64,000 bases of DNA from Jiangella alkaliphila (lineage in GTDB: Bacteria; Actinomycetota; Actinomycetes; Jiangellales; Jiangellaceae): the NCBI RefSeq assembly GCF_900105925.1, contig NZ_LT629791.1, positions 1,488,001 to 1,552,000 on the forward strand, read 5' to 3'. Positions 51,597 to 61,159 of this stretch are shown one piece after another (positions within the stretch are counted from its first letter, which is position 1; each line of letters begins with the position of its first letter). Both the position numbers and the translations under genes were made by a program. The notes under the pieces are model-generated. The model made no database searches. It saw only the letters and a program-made list of their open reading frames with translations, and was not told the origin of the DNA.

Positions 51597-52832
51597 ATGA
51601 CGATCACCACGGATTCGATGCCCACCACCCGCACGCGGCTGGCGCTGCTGACCGCCGCCACCGCCGTCGGCAGCATCGGCCTGGCCGCCGGCGGCCTCGC
51701 CGGTCCGCTGCTGGCCGTCGACCTCACCGGCGACCCGGCGACGGCCGGCCTGCCCATCGGCGTGCACGTCGCCGGTTCCGCCGTCGGCGCCGTCCTGGTC
51801 TCGCGGGTCAGCGCCCGCGCGGGCCGGCCCGCTGGGCTCGCCCTCGGCTACCTCCTCGGCGTGGCCGGCGCCGTGATCGTCGTGGCGGCGGCCGCCTGGG
51901 CCGGGCTCGGCCTGCTGCTGGCCGGCAGCGCGGTGTTCGGGGTCGGCAACGCGTCGGTGTTCCTGGCCCGCTACGCCGCGGCGGAGACCGGCGGACCGGC
52001 GACCCGCGGCCGGGCGCTGGGCATCGTGCTGTTCGCGGTGGCGGCCGGCGCGGTGGCCGGGCCGAACCTGCTGGCCGCCAGCGGCCGGCTCGCGTCCGCC
52101 CTCGGCCTGCCGGACCTGACCGGGCTGTACCTGATCTCCGTCGTCGCCTTCCTCGCCGCCGCCGCCCTCCTCGCCCCCCTCACGTTGATCTTGGAGAAAG
52201 GCGGCCATCTATCGGGCATATCGCCCAGCATTCGGCGAACTTCTCCAAGATCAACGTGGGGGAGAGCGGTGGTGCCGTGGCGGGCGGTCGCGCTGCTGGC
52301 CGTCACCAACCTGGTGATGGTCGGTGTCATGGCGGTGGCGCCGGTGCACCTCGTCGGGCACGGTCACGGCCCGGCGGTGGTCGGCGGCATCGTCAGCGTG
52401 CACGCGCTGTGCATGTTCGTCCCGTCGATCGTCTCCGGCCGGCTGCTCGACCGCGCCGGCCCGGCCATCGTGACGACCGCGGCTGCGCTGCTGCTGGTGG
52501 CGTCTGGCGTGGTCGGCGCCGCCGGTGCCGACGACGGGCTGACGCTGCTCGTCTCGCTGGGCCTGCTCGGGCTGGGCTGGAACGCGGGCGTGCTGGCCGG
52601 GAGCGCGCTGCTGACCGCGGGCGTGCCGCGGCGGGACCGGCTGCGGGCGGAGGGCCTGGGCGAGGTGGCGATGGGGCTGGCCGCCGGCGGCGGCGCGCCG
52701 GTGGCAGGGCTGGTCGTGGCGTCCGGCGGCTTCACGGCGCTGGTGATCGGCGCGGCGATCGTCATGCTGGTCGTCGCGATCCCGGTCGCCGTCACACTGG
52801 GGGAGAGGTTCGGCGAACCTTTCCAAGGGTAG
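51597..52832 (+). CDS. MFS transporter carrying an in-frame palindromic insertion
   Basis: 411 residues from the ATG at 51597; twelve helices. N-half features are LLTAATAVGSIGLAAGGLAG and FGVGNASVFLARYAAAETGG; the C-half has WRAVALLAVTNLVMVGVMAV and GLGWNAGVLAGSALL. Between helices 6 and 7, residues about 196-221 (LILEKGGHLSGISPSIRRTS...) are encoded by a 78-bp palindromic repeat (52181-52258) that keeps the frame. This is the cytoplasmic middle loop, a site that tolerates insertions, so the protein may still work. It is divergent from the LysR gene. Substrate unknown. Confidence 0.85.
   Translation: MTITTDSMPTTRTRLALLTAATAVGSIGLAAGGLAGPLLAVDLTGDPATAGLPIGVHVAGSAVGAVLVSRVSARAGRPAGLALGYLLGVAGAVIVVAAAAWAGLGLLLAGSAVFGVGNASVFLARYAAAETGGPATRGRALGIVLFAVAAGAVAGPNLLAASGRLASALGLPDLTGLYLISVVAFLAAAALLAPLTLILEKGGHLSGISPSIRRTSPRSTWGRAVVPWRAVALLAVTNLVMVGVMAVAPVHLVGHGHGPAVVGGIVSVHALCMFVPSIVSGRLLDRAGPAIVTTAAALLLVASGVVGAAGADDGLTLLVSLGLLGLGWNAGVLAGSALLTAGVPRRDRLRAEGLGEVAMGLAAGGGAPVAGLVVASGGFTALVIGAAIVMLVVAIPVAVTLGERFGEPFQG
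52181..52258. repeat. palindromic repeat element C inside the MFS gene
   Basis: Perfect 18-bp arms CACGTTGATCTTGGAGAA and its complement, at 52181-52198 and 52241-52258, around 42 nt. Total 78 bp, exactly 26 codons, with no stop in the reading frame. The arms match element B at 32997-33056 at all but one position over the shared core. Confidence 0.85.
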
Positions 52833-52879
52833 GCACGACTTCGTGGAAATGTGCTCTGAGCTGCGTTAACGTCGTCCTC

Positions 52880-53386
52880 ATGAAGCTCAACGACACGCTT
52901 GCCAAGGCATTCTCCGAGCAGATCACCCTCGAGATCGAGTCGTCGATCGCGTACCTCCAGCTGGCCATCGCGCTCGAGGACGCCAATCTGCCGGGCATGG
53001 CGTCGTGGATGCGCATCCAGTCCGACGAGGAGCGCGTGCACGCGGCCAAGTTCATCCAGCACGTCACCGACCGCGGCAACCGTCCGCAGATCGGCGACAT
53101 CCCGGCGCCGAAGGACCCCGGCTCCGCGGTGGTCACCGCGTTCGAGGCGTCGCTGGCGCACGAGCAGAACGTCTCCGAGTCCATCCGCGCGCTGTACCGG
53201 CTGTCCCAGGCCGAGGGCGACATCGACAGCCTGCCGCTGCTGAGCTGGTTCATCGAGGAGCAGATCGAGGAGGAGTCGACGGTCTCGGAGATCCTCGGCC
53301 GGCTGCACCTCATCGGCGACGACGGCCCCGGCCTGCTGCGGCTCGACGGAGAGCTCGGCGCCCGCGCGCCCGGCACGGACGAGTAG
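52880..53386 (+). CDS. ferritin (non-haem)
   Basis: 168 residues from the ATG at 52880. A four-helix bundle with ferroxidase ligands: glutamates in ITLEIESS (about E18), E50/E51 and H54 in SDEERVHAAKF, and E95 in HEQNVSE. The length and the GDIPAPKDPGS loop fit bacterial ferritins of the Ftn/BfrB type, without the haem methionine of bacterioferritin. It stores iron in the cytoplasm. It is a single gene, closed by a strong hairpin shared with the convergent carboxypeptidase. Confidence 0.92.
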   Translation: MKLNDTLAKAFSEQITLEIESSIAYLQLAIALEDANLPGMASWMRIQSDEERVHAAKFIQHVTDRGNRPQIGDIPAPKDPGSAVVTAFEASLAHEQNVSESIRALYRLSQAEGDIDSLPLLSWFIEEQIEEESTVSEILGRLHLIGDDGPGLLRLDGELGARAPGTDE

Positions 53387-53396
53387 GCGACCCGAA

Positions 53397-53434
53397 CCGC
53401 CCCCGCGGTCCGGGTGACGGACCACGGGGGGCGG
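53397..53434. terminator. bidirectional terminator between ferritin and carboxypeptidase genes
   Basis: Arms 53397-53412 and 53418-53434 (CCGCCCCCGCGGTCCG against CGGACC...GGGGGGCGG) form a stem of about 15 bp with a 5-nt loop, lying between two convergent stops. Confidence 0.7.
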
Positions 53435-53448
53435 GACGAGCGGAGCGC

Positions 53449-56079
53449 CTAGCGGCCGGTGACCCGGGCCGCCAGCTCGGCCGCCGGCACCGCGGTGCCG
53501 GGGCCGTTGTACAGCGCGTTGGACACGATCGTCCACGCCGCCCGCGGCCAGCTGCGGAACGTGATGTCCGCGCTCGCCACGGTCGCCTCACCGGCGCCGA
53601 CCGGCACGGTCACGACGTTCGCCAGGCCGCTCAGCGCCGCCTGGCCGTGTGCGTACCCGCTGGCCAGCAGCTCGCCAGAGGTCGGGTACGTCGCGCCGAC
53701 GGTGGCGCCGGAGCCGGCCGTCACCCGGTACGCCGGGCTGTTGTAGTACCAGACCGGCCAGTTCGCCGGCATGCCCCACGTAGCCGGGACGGCCGGGTCG
53801 AACTGCGCATTGAGCAGCGTGCCCGGTGCGTTGAACGCCGCCCGGTCGGCGGGGGTGGCGTTGGTGATCGGCAGCGCCAGCAGCTCGCGTGCCGTCTCCG
53901 CCGCCGCGCCGACGGCCACCAGGTTGCCGCCATCGCGCACCCACGTCGCCAGCGCCTGCCAGCCGGCCTCGCCGACGCCGCGGGCCCAGTGGAACTCCTC
54001 CTGGACCACCGCCGGGTTGAGACCGGTGACGATGCGGGCCTTGGTGATGCCCGGCGCGACGAGGATGGTGTCGAACTGCGCGAGGTTCGCGTAGTCGTCG
54101 GCCTCGACCACCTCGTAGTTCAGGCCGTAGGTGTCGGCCAGCCACATCAGCCAGCCGCCCGGCATGTTGTTCGCGCCGCGGATCAGGCCGATCTTGGTGT
54201 TCGGCTTCAGCTCCAGCGCGTTCACCGCGGGCACCTGCGGCGCCGTCGTCACCGGCAGCGCGGTGAGCTGCGACACCTCGGTCAGCGTGGCACGCGCGGC
54301 CGCCGTCGCCGGGACGATCAGCGTGCCGGGCTCGTACGCCGCGTTCCCGGCCTGGAAGGCCGCCGCCGCCCGGAACACCGGGACGCCGTCCTCCTGCAGC
54401 CGGGCGATCGCGTGCGTCAGCCCGTACGACGTCGGCCGCACCAGGTAGGCGCCGTTCGCCGGCGGGTTCGGTACCGCCGGCGCGGTGACGTCCTCGGCGG
54501 TGATCCGCTCGGTGCGGGCCACCCGTGCGTCGTCCACCGGCTGCACCGTCAGGCCGAGCAGCATGCCGAGATTGTCGGTGGTCTCGCTGTACGGCATGAT
54601 CAGCGGGCAGGCGGCGCACTTGCGCGCCTCGTCGGGGTACTGGTCCACCTCGAGCACCTGGTCGACCCAGCTGCCCATCGGCTGCTGCGACTGGATCAGC
54701 AGCGTGCCCGCCGGGTACGTCGTCCGGTCCACCCGTACCGTCGACAGCGCGCGGTCGACCTCGACGCCGGCGAGGTCGAAGATCTCGACCAGCTGCTTGA
54801 CGGCGAAGGGGTCACGCTGGCCGGCCGGAACGAGGTACGTCTCGGGGCCGCCGTCGGGCTCCATGTTCTTCCGGTTGAGCTGGTAGAGGTTGTTGAACAG
54901 CCAGTCGTCGGCGTCCTCGGCCACCGTGTCCAGCGCGGTGTACATCGACAGCGTCGCGTACTCGACGATCTGCTCCAACGTCCATGTCGGCCCGGTGTAC
55001 GGGTCGAACGTGCGCATCGTGCGGTCGGTGGCGCCGGGCGGGGTGCCGTCGGGATTCGAGTACGGCAGCGCAAGGTCGCGCGCGGCGGCGAGCTCGTGGA
55101 GGAACAGCGACGCCCCGCGGTGCGGGCCGGTGCCGAACACGTCGGCGTTCCAGAAGATGCCGTACGCGTCGTCGCTGCTCACGCCGGTCAGCCCGGCCTC
55201 CGCCGCGGCGTTCGCGACCTCGGCCCCGACGGCGTTGGACGCGGAGATCGCGATGGAGTCGACGTTCGGCCCGAGCGGCTCGTCGAACGGTGGTACCCAC
55301 ATGCGCGGGCTGTTGGTGCCGGACTGGTGCATGAGATGCAGGAACACCGGCCGGTACTGCTGCTCCAGCTGCAGCCGAATGCGCGATTCCACTTGGGTGT
55401 GGAAGATCCAGTCGCGGTTGTTGTCGTGCCCGGTGTACTTGTGGTACAGGTCCGGGTACGTGCGCGCGTAGCTCGTTCCCTCGGTCTCGTTGAAGTAGTC
55501 GACCATCAGGTGCTGGCCGTCCGGGTTCGCCGACGGCACCACCAGGATCACCAGGTTGTCGAGGATGTTCTGGACGTACTCCGACCGCTCGGTCGACAGC
55601 CGGTGGATCACGTCGACCAGCGCCGGCAGGTTGCCGACCTCGACGGAGTGCAGCGTCGCCTCGAGGTAGTAGACCGGGACGCTCTGCTCGGCCAGCGCGC
55701 GGGCCTCGCTCTCGCTCAGGTCCGCCCGCGGGTCGGCCAGCCGCTCGTTGGCGGCCAGGATCTCGTCGATCCGGGCGAGGTTCTCCGCGGAGCTCACCCG
55801 CATGATCGGGTATTCGTTGCCCATCGTGGTCGTGCCCACGACTTCGTACTCGACGCTGTCCGATTCCTCGGCGACCAGTTCGAAGTAGTCCTTGATCTGC
55901 TCGAAAGGCGCGAGCTTTCCGGTGGTGCCCATGGCGAATCCGAAGAATTCCGTGGGCGTGGGTATGTCGTCAGCAGCGGCATCCGCGGTGCTTGATCCTC
56001 GCTCGCCTGGCACGACGACCAGCACTGTTGCGGCGAGGGTGGCTGCGGCCGCACCCGTCAGGGCGCGTTTCACTGACAT
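53449..56079 (-). CDS. secreted M14-family zinc carboxypeptidase
   Basis: 876 residues from the ATG at 56079. A Sec signal peptide covers residues 1-36 (AAATLAATVLVVVPG core, then ADAAADD). Zinc ligands are H144 and E147 (ATLHSVEVGN) and a His near 251 (FLHLMHQSG); N221-R222 (HDNNRDW) are the substrate-binding pair. After the peptidase domain, about 400 residues form a further alpha/beta region resembling a glutamine-amidotransferase-like fold (IGLIRGANNMPGGWLMWLAD, FDTILVAPGITKARI), as in many large actinobacterial M14 proteins. It probably digests extracellular peptides or cell-wall material. Confidence 0.88.
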   Translation of the reverse strand: MSVKRALTGAAAATLAATVLVVVPGERGSSTADAAADDIPTPTEFFGFAMGTTGKLAPFEQIKDYFELVAEESDSVEYEVVGTTTMGNEYPIMRVSSAENLARIDEILAANERLADPRADLSESEARALAEQSVPVYYLEATLHSVEVGNLPALVDVIHRLSTERSEYVQNILDNLVILVVPSANPDGQHLMVDYFNETEGTSYARTYPDLYHKYTGHDNNRDWIFHTQVESRIRLQLEQQYRPVFLHLMHQSGTNSPRMWVPPFDEPLGPNVDSIAISASNAVGAEVANAAAEAGLTGVSSDDAYGIFWNADVFGTGPHRGASLFLHELAAARDLALPYSNPDGTPPGATDRTMRTFDPYTGPTWTLEQIVEYATLSMYTALDTVAEDADDWLFNNLYQLNRKNMEPDGGPETYLVPAGQRDPFAVKQLVEIFDLAGVEVDRALSTVRVDRTTYPAGTLLIQSQQPMGSWVDQVLEVDQYPDEARKCAACPLIMPYSETTDNLGMLLGLTVQPVDDARVARTERITAEDVTAPAVPNPPANGAYLVRPTSYGLTHAIARLQEDGVPVFRAAAAFQAGNAAYEPGTLIVPATAAARATLTEVSQLTALPVTTAPQVPAVNALELKPNTKIGLIRGANNMPGGWLMWLADTYGLNYEVVEADDYANLAQFDTILVAPGITKARIVTGLNPAVVQEEFHWARGVGEAGWQALATWVRDGGNLVAVGAAAETARELLALPITNATPADRAAFNAPGTLLNAQFDPAVPATWGMPANWPVWYYNSPAYRVTAGSGATVGATYPTSGELLASGYAHGQAALSGLANVVTVPVGAGEATVASADITFRSWPRAAWTIVSNALYNGPGTAVPAAELAARVTGR

Positions 56080-56321
56080 GGGGCCTCCGTGAGTCGTGCC
56101 CGGCGGGGCGGCGCTCACTGTGACACTCGCCGGACGATTTGGGCGAAGAGTGTCACACACACTAGTGGCGGCAATCGGGCCGGTCAATGCTCATGACGGA
56201 ACACAAGACGCCATTGACTGGCTCGATAACGAAGGCGTAAATTGGGGCCGTTTTCCGTGGATTCCCCGCGGGCTGCGACCATTTCGGGACGGACGGCCGT
56301 CGGCGAGGGAGCGAACGAGCA

Positions 56322-58337
56322 GTGAGCCCACGACCCTGGCATGCGAAGATCACCGGCATCGCCTTCGGCGGTGACTACAACCCCGAGCAGTGGCCCGAGG
56401 AGGTATGGGCCGACGACGTCCGGCTGATGAAGGCGGCCGGCGTGACCATGGTCAGCGTCGGCATCTTCTCCTGGGCGGTCGTTCAGCCCGAGCCTGATCG
56501 GTTCGACTTCGGCCGGTTCGACCGCGTCCTCGACACCCTGGCCGGCGCCGGCGTCGCCGTCGGGCTGGCGACGATGACCGCGTCGCCGCCCCCGTGGCTG
56601 GCCCGGCTGCACCCGGAGACGCTGCCCGTCACCGCCGACGGCACCACGCTGTGGCCCGGCGCACGGCAGCACTACTGCCCGTCCAGCCCGGTCTACCGGC
56701 GCTATGCGGCCGACCTGGTCGAGCGGCTGGCGCAGCGCTACGGCGACCATCCGGCGATCGCCGAGTGGCACATCGGCAACGAGTACGGCTGCCACGTGTC
56801 GCGCTGCTGGTGCGACGTGTCGGCGGCGGACTTCCGGGTGTGGCTGCGCGACCGCTACGGCGACGTCGACGGGCTGAACGAGGCGTGGTCCACCACCTTC
56901 TGGTCGCAGCGGTACTCGTCGTTCGACGAGGTGCTGCCGCCGCGGTCCGCTCCCACCATCCCGAACCCGGCGCAGGAGATCGACTTCACCGAGTTCGGCT
57001 CCGACGCGCTGCTCGCCTGCTTCCTGATGGAGAAGGAGATCGTCAACCGGATCACGCCGGACGTCCCGGTGACGACGAACCTCATCCCGATGCCGCGCGG
57101 CACCGACCCGTTCGCCTGGGCGCCGCACCAGGACGTCGTCAGCTACGACTCCTACCCCGACCCGTACGAGCCGGACGCGCACGTGCTCGCCGGCTTCGGC
57201 TACGACCTCATGCGGTCGCTGCGGCACGGTCAGCCGTGGATGCTGATGGAGCAGGCGCCCAGTGCGGTGAACTGGCGGCAGCGCAACAGCCCGAAGCCGC
57301 CCGGCCTGATGCGGCTGTGGTCGTGGCAGGCCGTGGCGCAGGGCGCCGACGCCGTCCTGTACTTCCAGTGGCGGCAGTCACGCGGCGGCGCGGAGAAGTT
57401 CCACTCGGCGATGGTCCCGCACGGCGGCGAGCACACCCGGACCTTCCGCGAGGTCCGCGAGCTGGGCACTGAGCTGGGCGCGGCCGCCGACGTCGCAGGC
57501 GGGCGCAGCACGGCCGACGTCGCGCTGGTCATGGACTGGCGCAGCTGGTGGGGGTTGCAGCGCAGCTCGCACCCGGCGGTGCTGGAGCAGTTCGACGCGG
57601 TCACGGCGCACTACGCGCCGCTGTTCGCGCGGTCGGTGGCCGTCGATGTCGTGTCGCCGTCGCGCGACCTGTCCGCCTACAAGCTGGTCGTGGTGCCCAA
57701 TCTCTACCTGGTGTCCGAGGCCGACGCGGCCCGGCTGACGGCCTACGTCGAGGGCGGCGGGCACCTGCTGATGTCGTTCTTCTCCGGCATCGTCGACGAG
57801 TACGACCGCGTGCACCTGGGCGGCTACCCGGCGCCGTTCCGCGACGTCCTCGGCCTGCGCATCGAGGAGTTCTGGCCGCTGGACGACGCCGGCACCGTCG
57901 ACGTCGAGCTGGCCGGCACCGTCACGCCGGCCACCGTCTGGTCCGAGGTCATCCAGCCGGACGGCGCCGAGGTCGTCGCGACGTTCGCCTCGTCCGAGCT
58001 GGCCGGCAGGCCTGCGGTCACCCGCAACGGCCACGGCGCCGGCGTCGCCTGGTACGCCGGCACCCGGCTCGCCGACGACGCCATGGACGCGCTGGTCGGC
58101 CGGGTCCTGGCCGACGCCGGTGTGGCGCCGGTGCTGCCCGGTCTGCCGGCCGGCGTGCAGGCGACGGTGCGGGCGAACGACTCCGGGCGGTACGCGTTCC
58201 TGCTCAACCACGGCGGTTCGGCGGCGTCCGTCCCGGTGCCCGCCGCGACGGCGCTGGTCGGACCGGCGCCGGCGGACGGCCGGGTCGCGCTGCCGCCCCG
58301 CGGCGTCGCCGTCCTGCGGCTGGCGGGCGAGGGCTGA
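56322..58337 (+). CDS. beta-galactosidase, glycoside hydrolase family 42
   Basis: 671 residues from the GTG at 56322; no signal peptide. The barrel begins FGGDYNPEQWPEEVWADDV. The acid/base is E154 in HIGNEYG, the nucleophile E310 in LMEQAPS. Four cysteines (C119, C157, C162, C164) match the GH42 zinc cluster. A trimerisation domain (YKLVVVPNLYLVSEADA, GGHLLMSFFSGIVDEYDR) and a C-terminal beta-domain follow. It hydrolyses beta-galactosides in the cytoplasm. No sugar ABC transporter or LacI regulator adjoins it. The 242-bp gap before it shows nothing clear beyond its promoter. Confidence 0.94.
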   Translation: MSPRPWHAKITGIAFGGDYNPEQWPEEVWADDVRLMKAAGVTMVSVGIFSWAVVQPEPDRFDFGRFDRVLDTLAGAGVAVGLATMTASPPPWLARLHPETLPVTADGTTLWPGARQHYCPSSPVYRRYAADLVERLAQRYGDHPAIAEWHIGNEYGCHVSRCWCDVSAADFRVWLRDRYGDVDGLNEAWSTTFWSQRYSSFDEVLPPRSAPTIPNPAQEIDFTEFGSDALLACFLMEKEIVNRITPDVPVTTNLIPMPRGTDPFAWAPHQDVVSYDSYPDPYEPDAHVLAGFGYDLMRSLRHGQPWMLMEQAPSAVNWRQRNSPKPPGLMRLWSWQAVAQGADAVLYFQWRQSRGGAEKFHSAMVPHGGEHTRTFREVRELGTELGAAADVAGGRSTADVALVMDWRSWWGLQRSSHPAVLEQFDAVTAHYAPLFARSVAVDVVSPSRDLSAYKLVVVPNLYLVSEADAARLTAYVEGGGHLLMSFFSGIVDEYDRVHLGGYPAPFRDVLGLRIEEFWPLDDAGTVDVELAGTVTPATVWSEVIQPDGAEVVATFASSELAGRPAVTRNGHGAGVAWYAGTRLADDAMDALVGRVLADAGVAPVLPGLPAGVQATVRANDSGRYAFLLNHGGSAASVPVPAATALVGPAPADGRVALPPRGVAVLRLAGEG

Positions 58338-58475
58338 CGGCTCGGAAACCGCTTGCCGCACCGGGCCGGCCGTTCGCCGCATCGCTCCTGGCGGGTCGCC
58401 GGCGCCCGGATCTAGCGTCACGAGTGCCGCGCCCGGCCACCCCCTGCCGGGCGCGGCCGACCCGAGGAGACGCCG

Positions 58476-59789
58476 ATGCCGCTGTCCCGTTCGCTGCCGA
58501 CCTCCCTCCGACGCTGGGCCGGGCCACTGGCCGCGGCCGCCGCGGGCGCCGTGCTCGTGGCCGGCGCGACGACTGCCACGACCGCCGCGCCGTCCGCCGG
58601 CACCGTCCCGCCGAACCCGGACCAGACCGCCGTCGCGCCCGCCGCGACCGGCGACTGGGTGGGCACCTGGGCCACCGCGGTGGCCCGGCCGCAGAACGGC
58701 CAGGCGCTGACCGGGTTCACCGACACCACGCTGCGCCAGCGGCTGCACGTGTCGGTGGGCGGCTCGCAGGTCCGGCTGCGGGTGACCAACGTGTACGGGA
58801 CGCAGCCGCTGGTCGTCCAGGCGGCGACGCTCGGGCTGCCGGGCGCGGCGCCCGGCGACGTCGACCCGGCGACACTGCGGCCGGTGACGTTCTCCGGCGA
58901 TGCCGGCGTGACGATCCCGGCGGGCGCCGAGCTGGTCTCCGACCCCGTCGTGCTGCGGATCGCCGACGACAGCGACGTCCTCGTCAGCCTGTACGTGCCC
59001 GGCCCGACCGGCCCGGCGACGTACCACTCGGCGGCGTACTCGACCGGCTGGGTCGCGACCGGCGACCAGACCACCGCGCCGTCGGTGTCGTCGTTCCCGC
59101 AGGCCACGTCCTCGTTCTGGTTCCTCGACGGGCTGGACGTGCGCGGCGCGGCGCCGAGCGCGGTGGTGTTCCTGGGCGACTCGATCACCGACGGCGCCGG
59201 CTCGACCCGCGACGCGAACCGGCGCTGGCCCGACTACCTCGCCGACCGCATGCTCGAGCAGCCGCGGCCGCTGCGGTTCGGTGTGCTCAACGCCGGCATC
59301 GGCGGCAACCGGCTGCTGCTCGACGCCAACAGCCCCGGCCAGGGCGACAACGCGCTGGCCCGGTTCGACCGCGACGCGCTGACGCAGACCGGCGCCGGCA
59401 CCGTCGTCGTCTTCGAGGGCGTCAACGACATCCAGCAGCCGAACTCGCAGTACGACCCGCAGCGGCTGATCGCGGCGTACGAGCAGATCATCCAGCGCGC
59501 CCACGACCAGGGCATGCGGGCGGTCGGCGCGACCATCGGGCCGTTCCAGGGCTGGGGCTCGTGGACGCCGGAGCGCGAGGCCGTGCGGTCCGCCGTCAAC
59601 GAGTGGATCCGCGAGTCCGGCGCGTTCGACGCGGTGCTCGACTTCGACGCCGTCCTGCGCGACCCGGAGGAGCCGCTGCGGATGCGCGCCGAGTACGACT
59701 CCGGCGACCACCTGCACCCGGGCGACGCCGGCTACCAGGCCATGGCCGACGCGGTCGACCTGTCAGAGCTGTCGCCGCGACGACGGTGA
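58476..59789 (+). CDS. secreted SGNH/GDSL hydrolase
   Basis: 437 residues with a signal peptide (LRRWAGPLAAAAAGAVLVAG, cleavage near residue 38). An N-terminal jelly-roll-like domain (residues about 60-215) precedes the SGNH domain. The nucleophile is S236 in FLGDSITDGAG, with block II GIGGN, block III GVNDI and the catalytic Asp/His in DHLHPGDAGY. It is likely an extracellular esterase or carbohydrate deacetylase. It starts 138 bp after the GH42 gene and could be co-expressed. Its 3' end overlaps the convergent DUF418-type gene by 27 bp. Confidence 0.9.
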   Translation: MPLSRSLPTSLRRWAGPLAAAAAGAVLVAGATTATTAAPSAGTVPPNPDQTAVAPAATGDWVGTWATAVARPQNGQALTGFTDTTLRQRLHVSVGGSQVRLRVTNVYGTQPLVVQAATLGLPGAAPGDVDPATLRPVTFSGDAGVTIPAGAELVSDPVVLRIADDSDVLVSLYVPGPTGPATYHSAAYSTGWVATGDQTTAPSVSSFPQATSSFWFLDGLDVRGAAPSAVVFLGDSITDGAGSTRDANRRWPDYLADRMLEQPRPLRFGVLNAGIGGNRLLLDANSPGQGDNALARFDRDALTQTGAGTVVVFEGVNDIQQPNSQYDPQRLIAAYEQIIQRAHDQGMRAVGATIGPFQGWGSWTPEREAVRSAVNEWIRESGAFDAVLDFDAVLRDPEEPLRMRAEYDSGDHLHPGDAGYQAMADAVDLSELSPRRR

Positions 59790-60956
59790 CAGCACGGACT
59801 CGCGCCCGGCGCGGCCCATGGAGGCCGCCACAGCCTCCAGCGGGCCGCGGCCGATGAACGCCCGCCACGGCATCGCGACGGCGAACATGATCGCGACGTG
59901 CACCAGGTAGGTGGACAGGTCGTGGCCCTGGATCGGCCCGGACAGCAGCACGACGTGCAGGGTGTAGAGCGTGAACGTCATGCCGCCGATCGCCGCCAGC
60001 GGCCAGACCAGGAGCCGGACGCGCGACGCGAGCAACAGCATCAGCCCGAGCACCGCCGCGCCGGTGCCGATGGTGTGCAGCAGGTCGAACGGCGTCGCGG
60101 AGTGCGGCGACGCGACGATCAGCCACCACCAGCTGGTCGCCGGCGTGGTGCCGTAGAAGGAGGTGTTGTTCACCGCGGCGGTGAAGTCGAACGGGCTGGC
60201 CGGGTGCCCGCCCAGTCCGGCGGTGACCAGGTGCTCCAGCCCGCCGTTGTCGAGCAGCATGGTCGACGTCACCCAGGCGGCCACCGCCAGCGCGGCGCCG
60301 CCGGCCAGTAGCGCCGTCGCGACCCGGGTCGACGACAGCGCCAGCCGGCCGATGCCCAGGCCGACGAGCACGTAGGCCAGCCAGGGGAACACCGGGTAGT
60401 AGCCGGTGACCAGTACCTCGCGCAGCAGGTCCACCGGGTGCTCGAGCGACTCGAAGCTGGGGCTGTCGTACGACGCCAGCGGCTCGCCGATGCGCCAGTA
60501 GTGATTCAGCAGCGGCGCGCCGACGGCCCAGACGAGGCCAAGCGGGATCAGGAGGCGCGGCCCGAGCCCGAGGAACGGGATGGCCAGCAGGAACAGCACC
60601 CCGTAGTAGGCCAGGATGACCGCCACGCCGGAGTCGAACGCGCCGAGGCACAGGCCGACCAGGAAGATCACCAGGGCCCGCAGGGCGACGCCGACGCCGG
60701 CCGCCGCCAGCGGGCGCCCCCGCGGTGGCGTGCGCCCGCCGGTGGCCAGCGCCAGGCCGACACCGGCCAGCAGCGCGAACAGCGCCGACGACCGGCCGCT
60801 GGCGATCAGCCGCGAGACCGTCGCGCCGCCGTCGTCGCCCATCGCGGGCAGGATGTGCACCGACATCATGCCCAGCAGCGCGATGCCGCGGGCCGCGTCG
60901 ACGCCCAGCAGCCGGCTGCGCACCGCGACGGGGCGGGCGTCCTCCTGAACGGCCAT
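59763..60956 (-). CDS. DUF418/YeiB-type membrane protein (acyltransferase_3-like)
   Basis: 397 residues from the ATG at 60956. The start (RLLGVDAARGIALLGMMSVH) is the heparan-N-acetyltransferase/YeiB motif. About ten membrane helices follow, with FPWLAYVLVGLGIGRL near residue 195 and a C-terminal FTLYTLHVVLLS helix, as in DUF418 proteins. Members probably move acyl groups across the membrane, but the activity is unproven. The 42-residue membrane protein upstream lies 5 bp away and is probably co-transcribed. Confidence 0.8.
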   Translation of the reverse strand: MAVQEDARPVAVRSRLLGVDAARGIALLGMMSVHILPAMGDDGGATVSRLIASGRSSALFALLAGVGLALATGGRTPPRGRPLAAAGVGVALRALVIFLVGLCLGAFDSGVAVILAYYGVLFLLAIPFLGLGPRLLIPLGLVWAVGAPLLNHYWRIGEPLASYDSPSFESLEHPVDLLREVLVTGYYPVFPWLAYVLVGLGIGRLALSSTRVATALLAGGAALAVAAWVTSTMLLDNGGLEHLVTAGLGGHPASPFDFTAAVNNTSFYGTTPATSWWWLIVASPHSATPFDLLHTIGTGAAVLGLMLLLASRVRLLVWPLAAIGGMTFTLYTLHVVLLSGPIQGHDLSTYLVHVAIMFAVAMPWRAFIGRGPLEAVAASMGRAGRESVLSPSSRRQL

Positions 60957-60961
60957 CGTGT

Positions 60962-61090
60962 CTAGAAGAACAACGCGGCGAGGAACGGCGCGACGCCGGC
61001 GACGAGGCAGAGGATGAGCACCGCGGCCACGATTTTCGTGCGCAGGTCCGTGCGGCGGGGTGCGTCGTCGTCCTGGAACTCCGGGAACAT
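60962..61090 (-). CDS. small single-pass membrane protein, 42 aa
   Basis: From the ATG at 61090: a charged N-terminus (FPEFQDDDAPRRTDLRTK) and one C-terminal helix (IVAAVLILCLVAGVAPFLAA) ending in LFF. It ends 5 bp before the DUF418-type start. Such tail-anchored mini-proteins are often missed; the close spacing and helix make it credible. An upstream GTG at 61168 would extend it but runs into the dnaK promoter. Confidence 0.55.
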   Translation of the reverse strand: MFPEFQDDDAPRRTDLRTKIVAAVLILCLVAGVAPFLAALFF

Positions 61091-61159
61091 GGCCGCCAGC
61101 GTACGCGGAGAAACTGAGGGAATCCTCAGAGCCGGTCGCTCGTTGTGCGGGGAGTGAAG

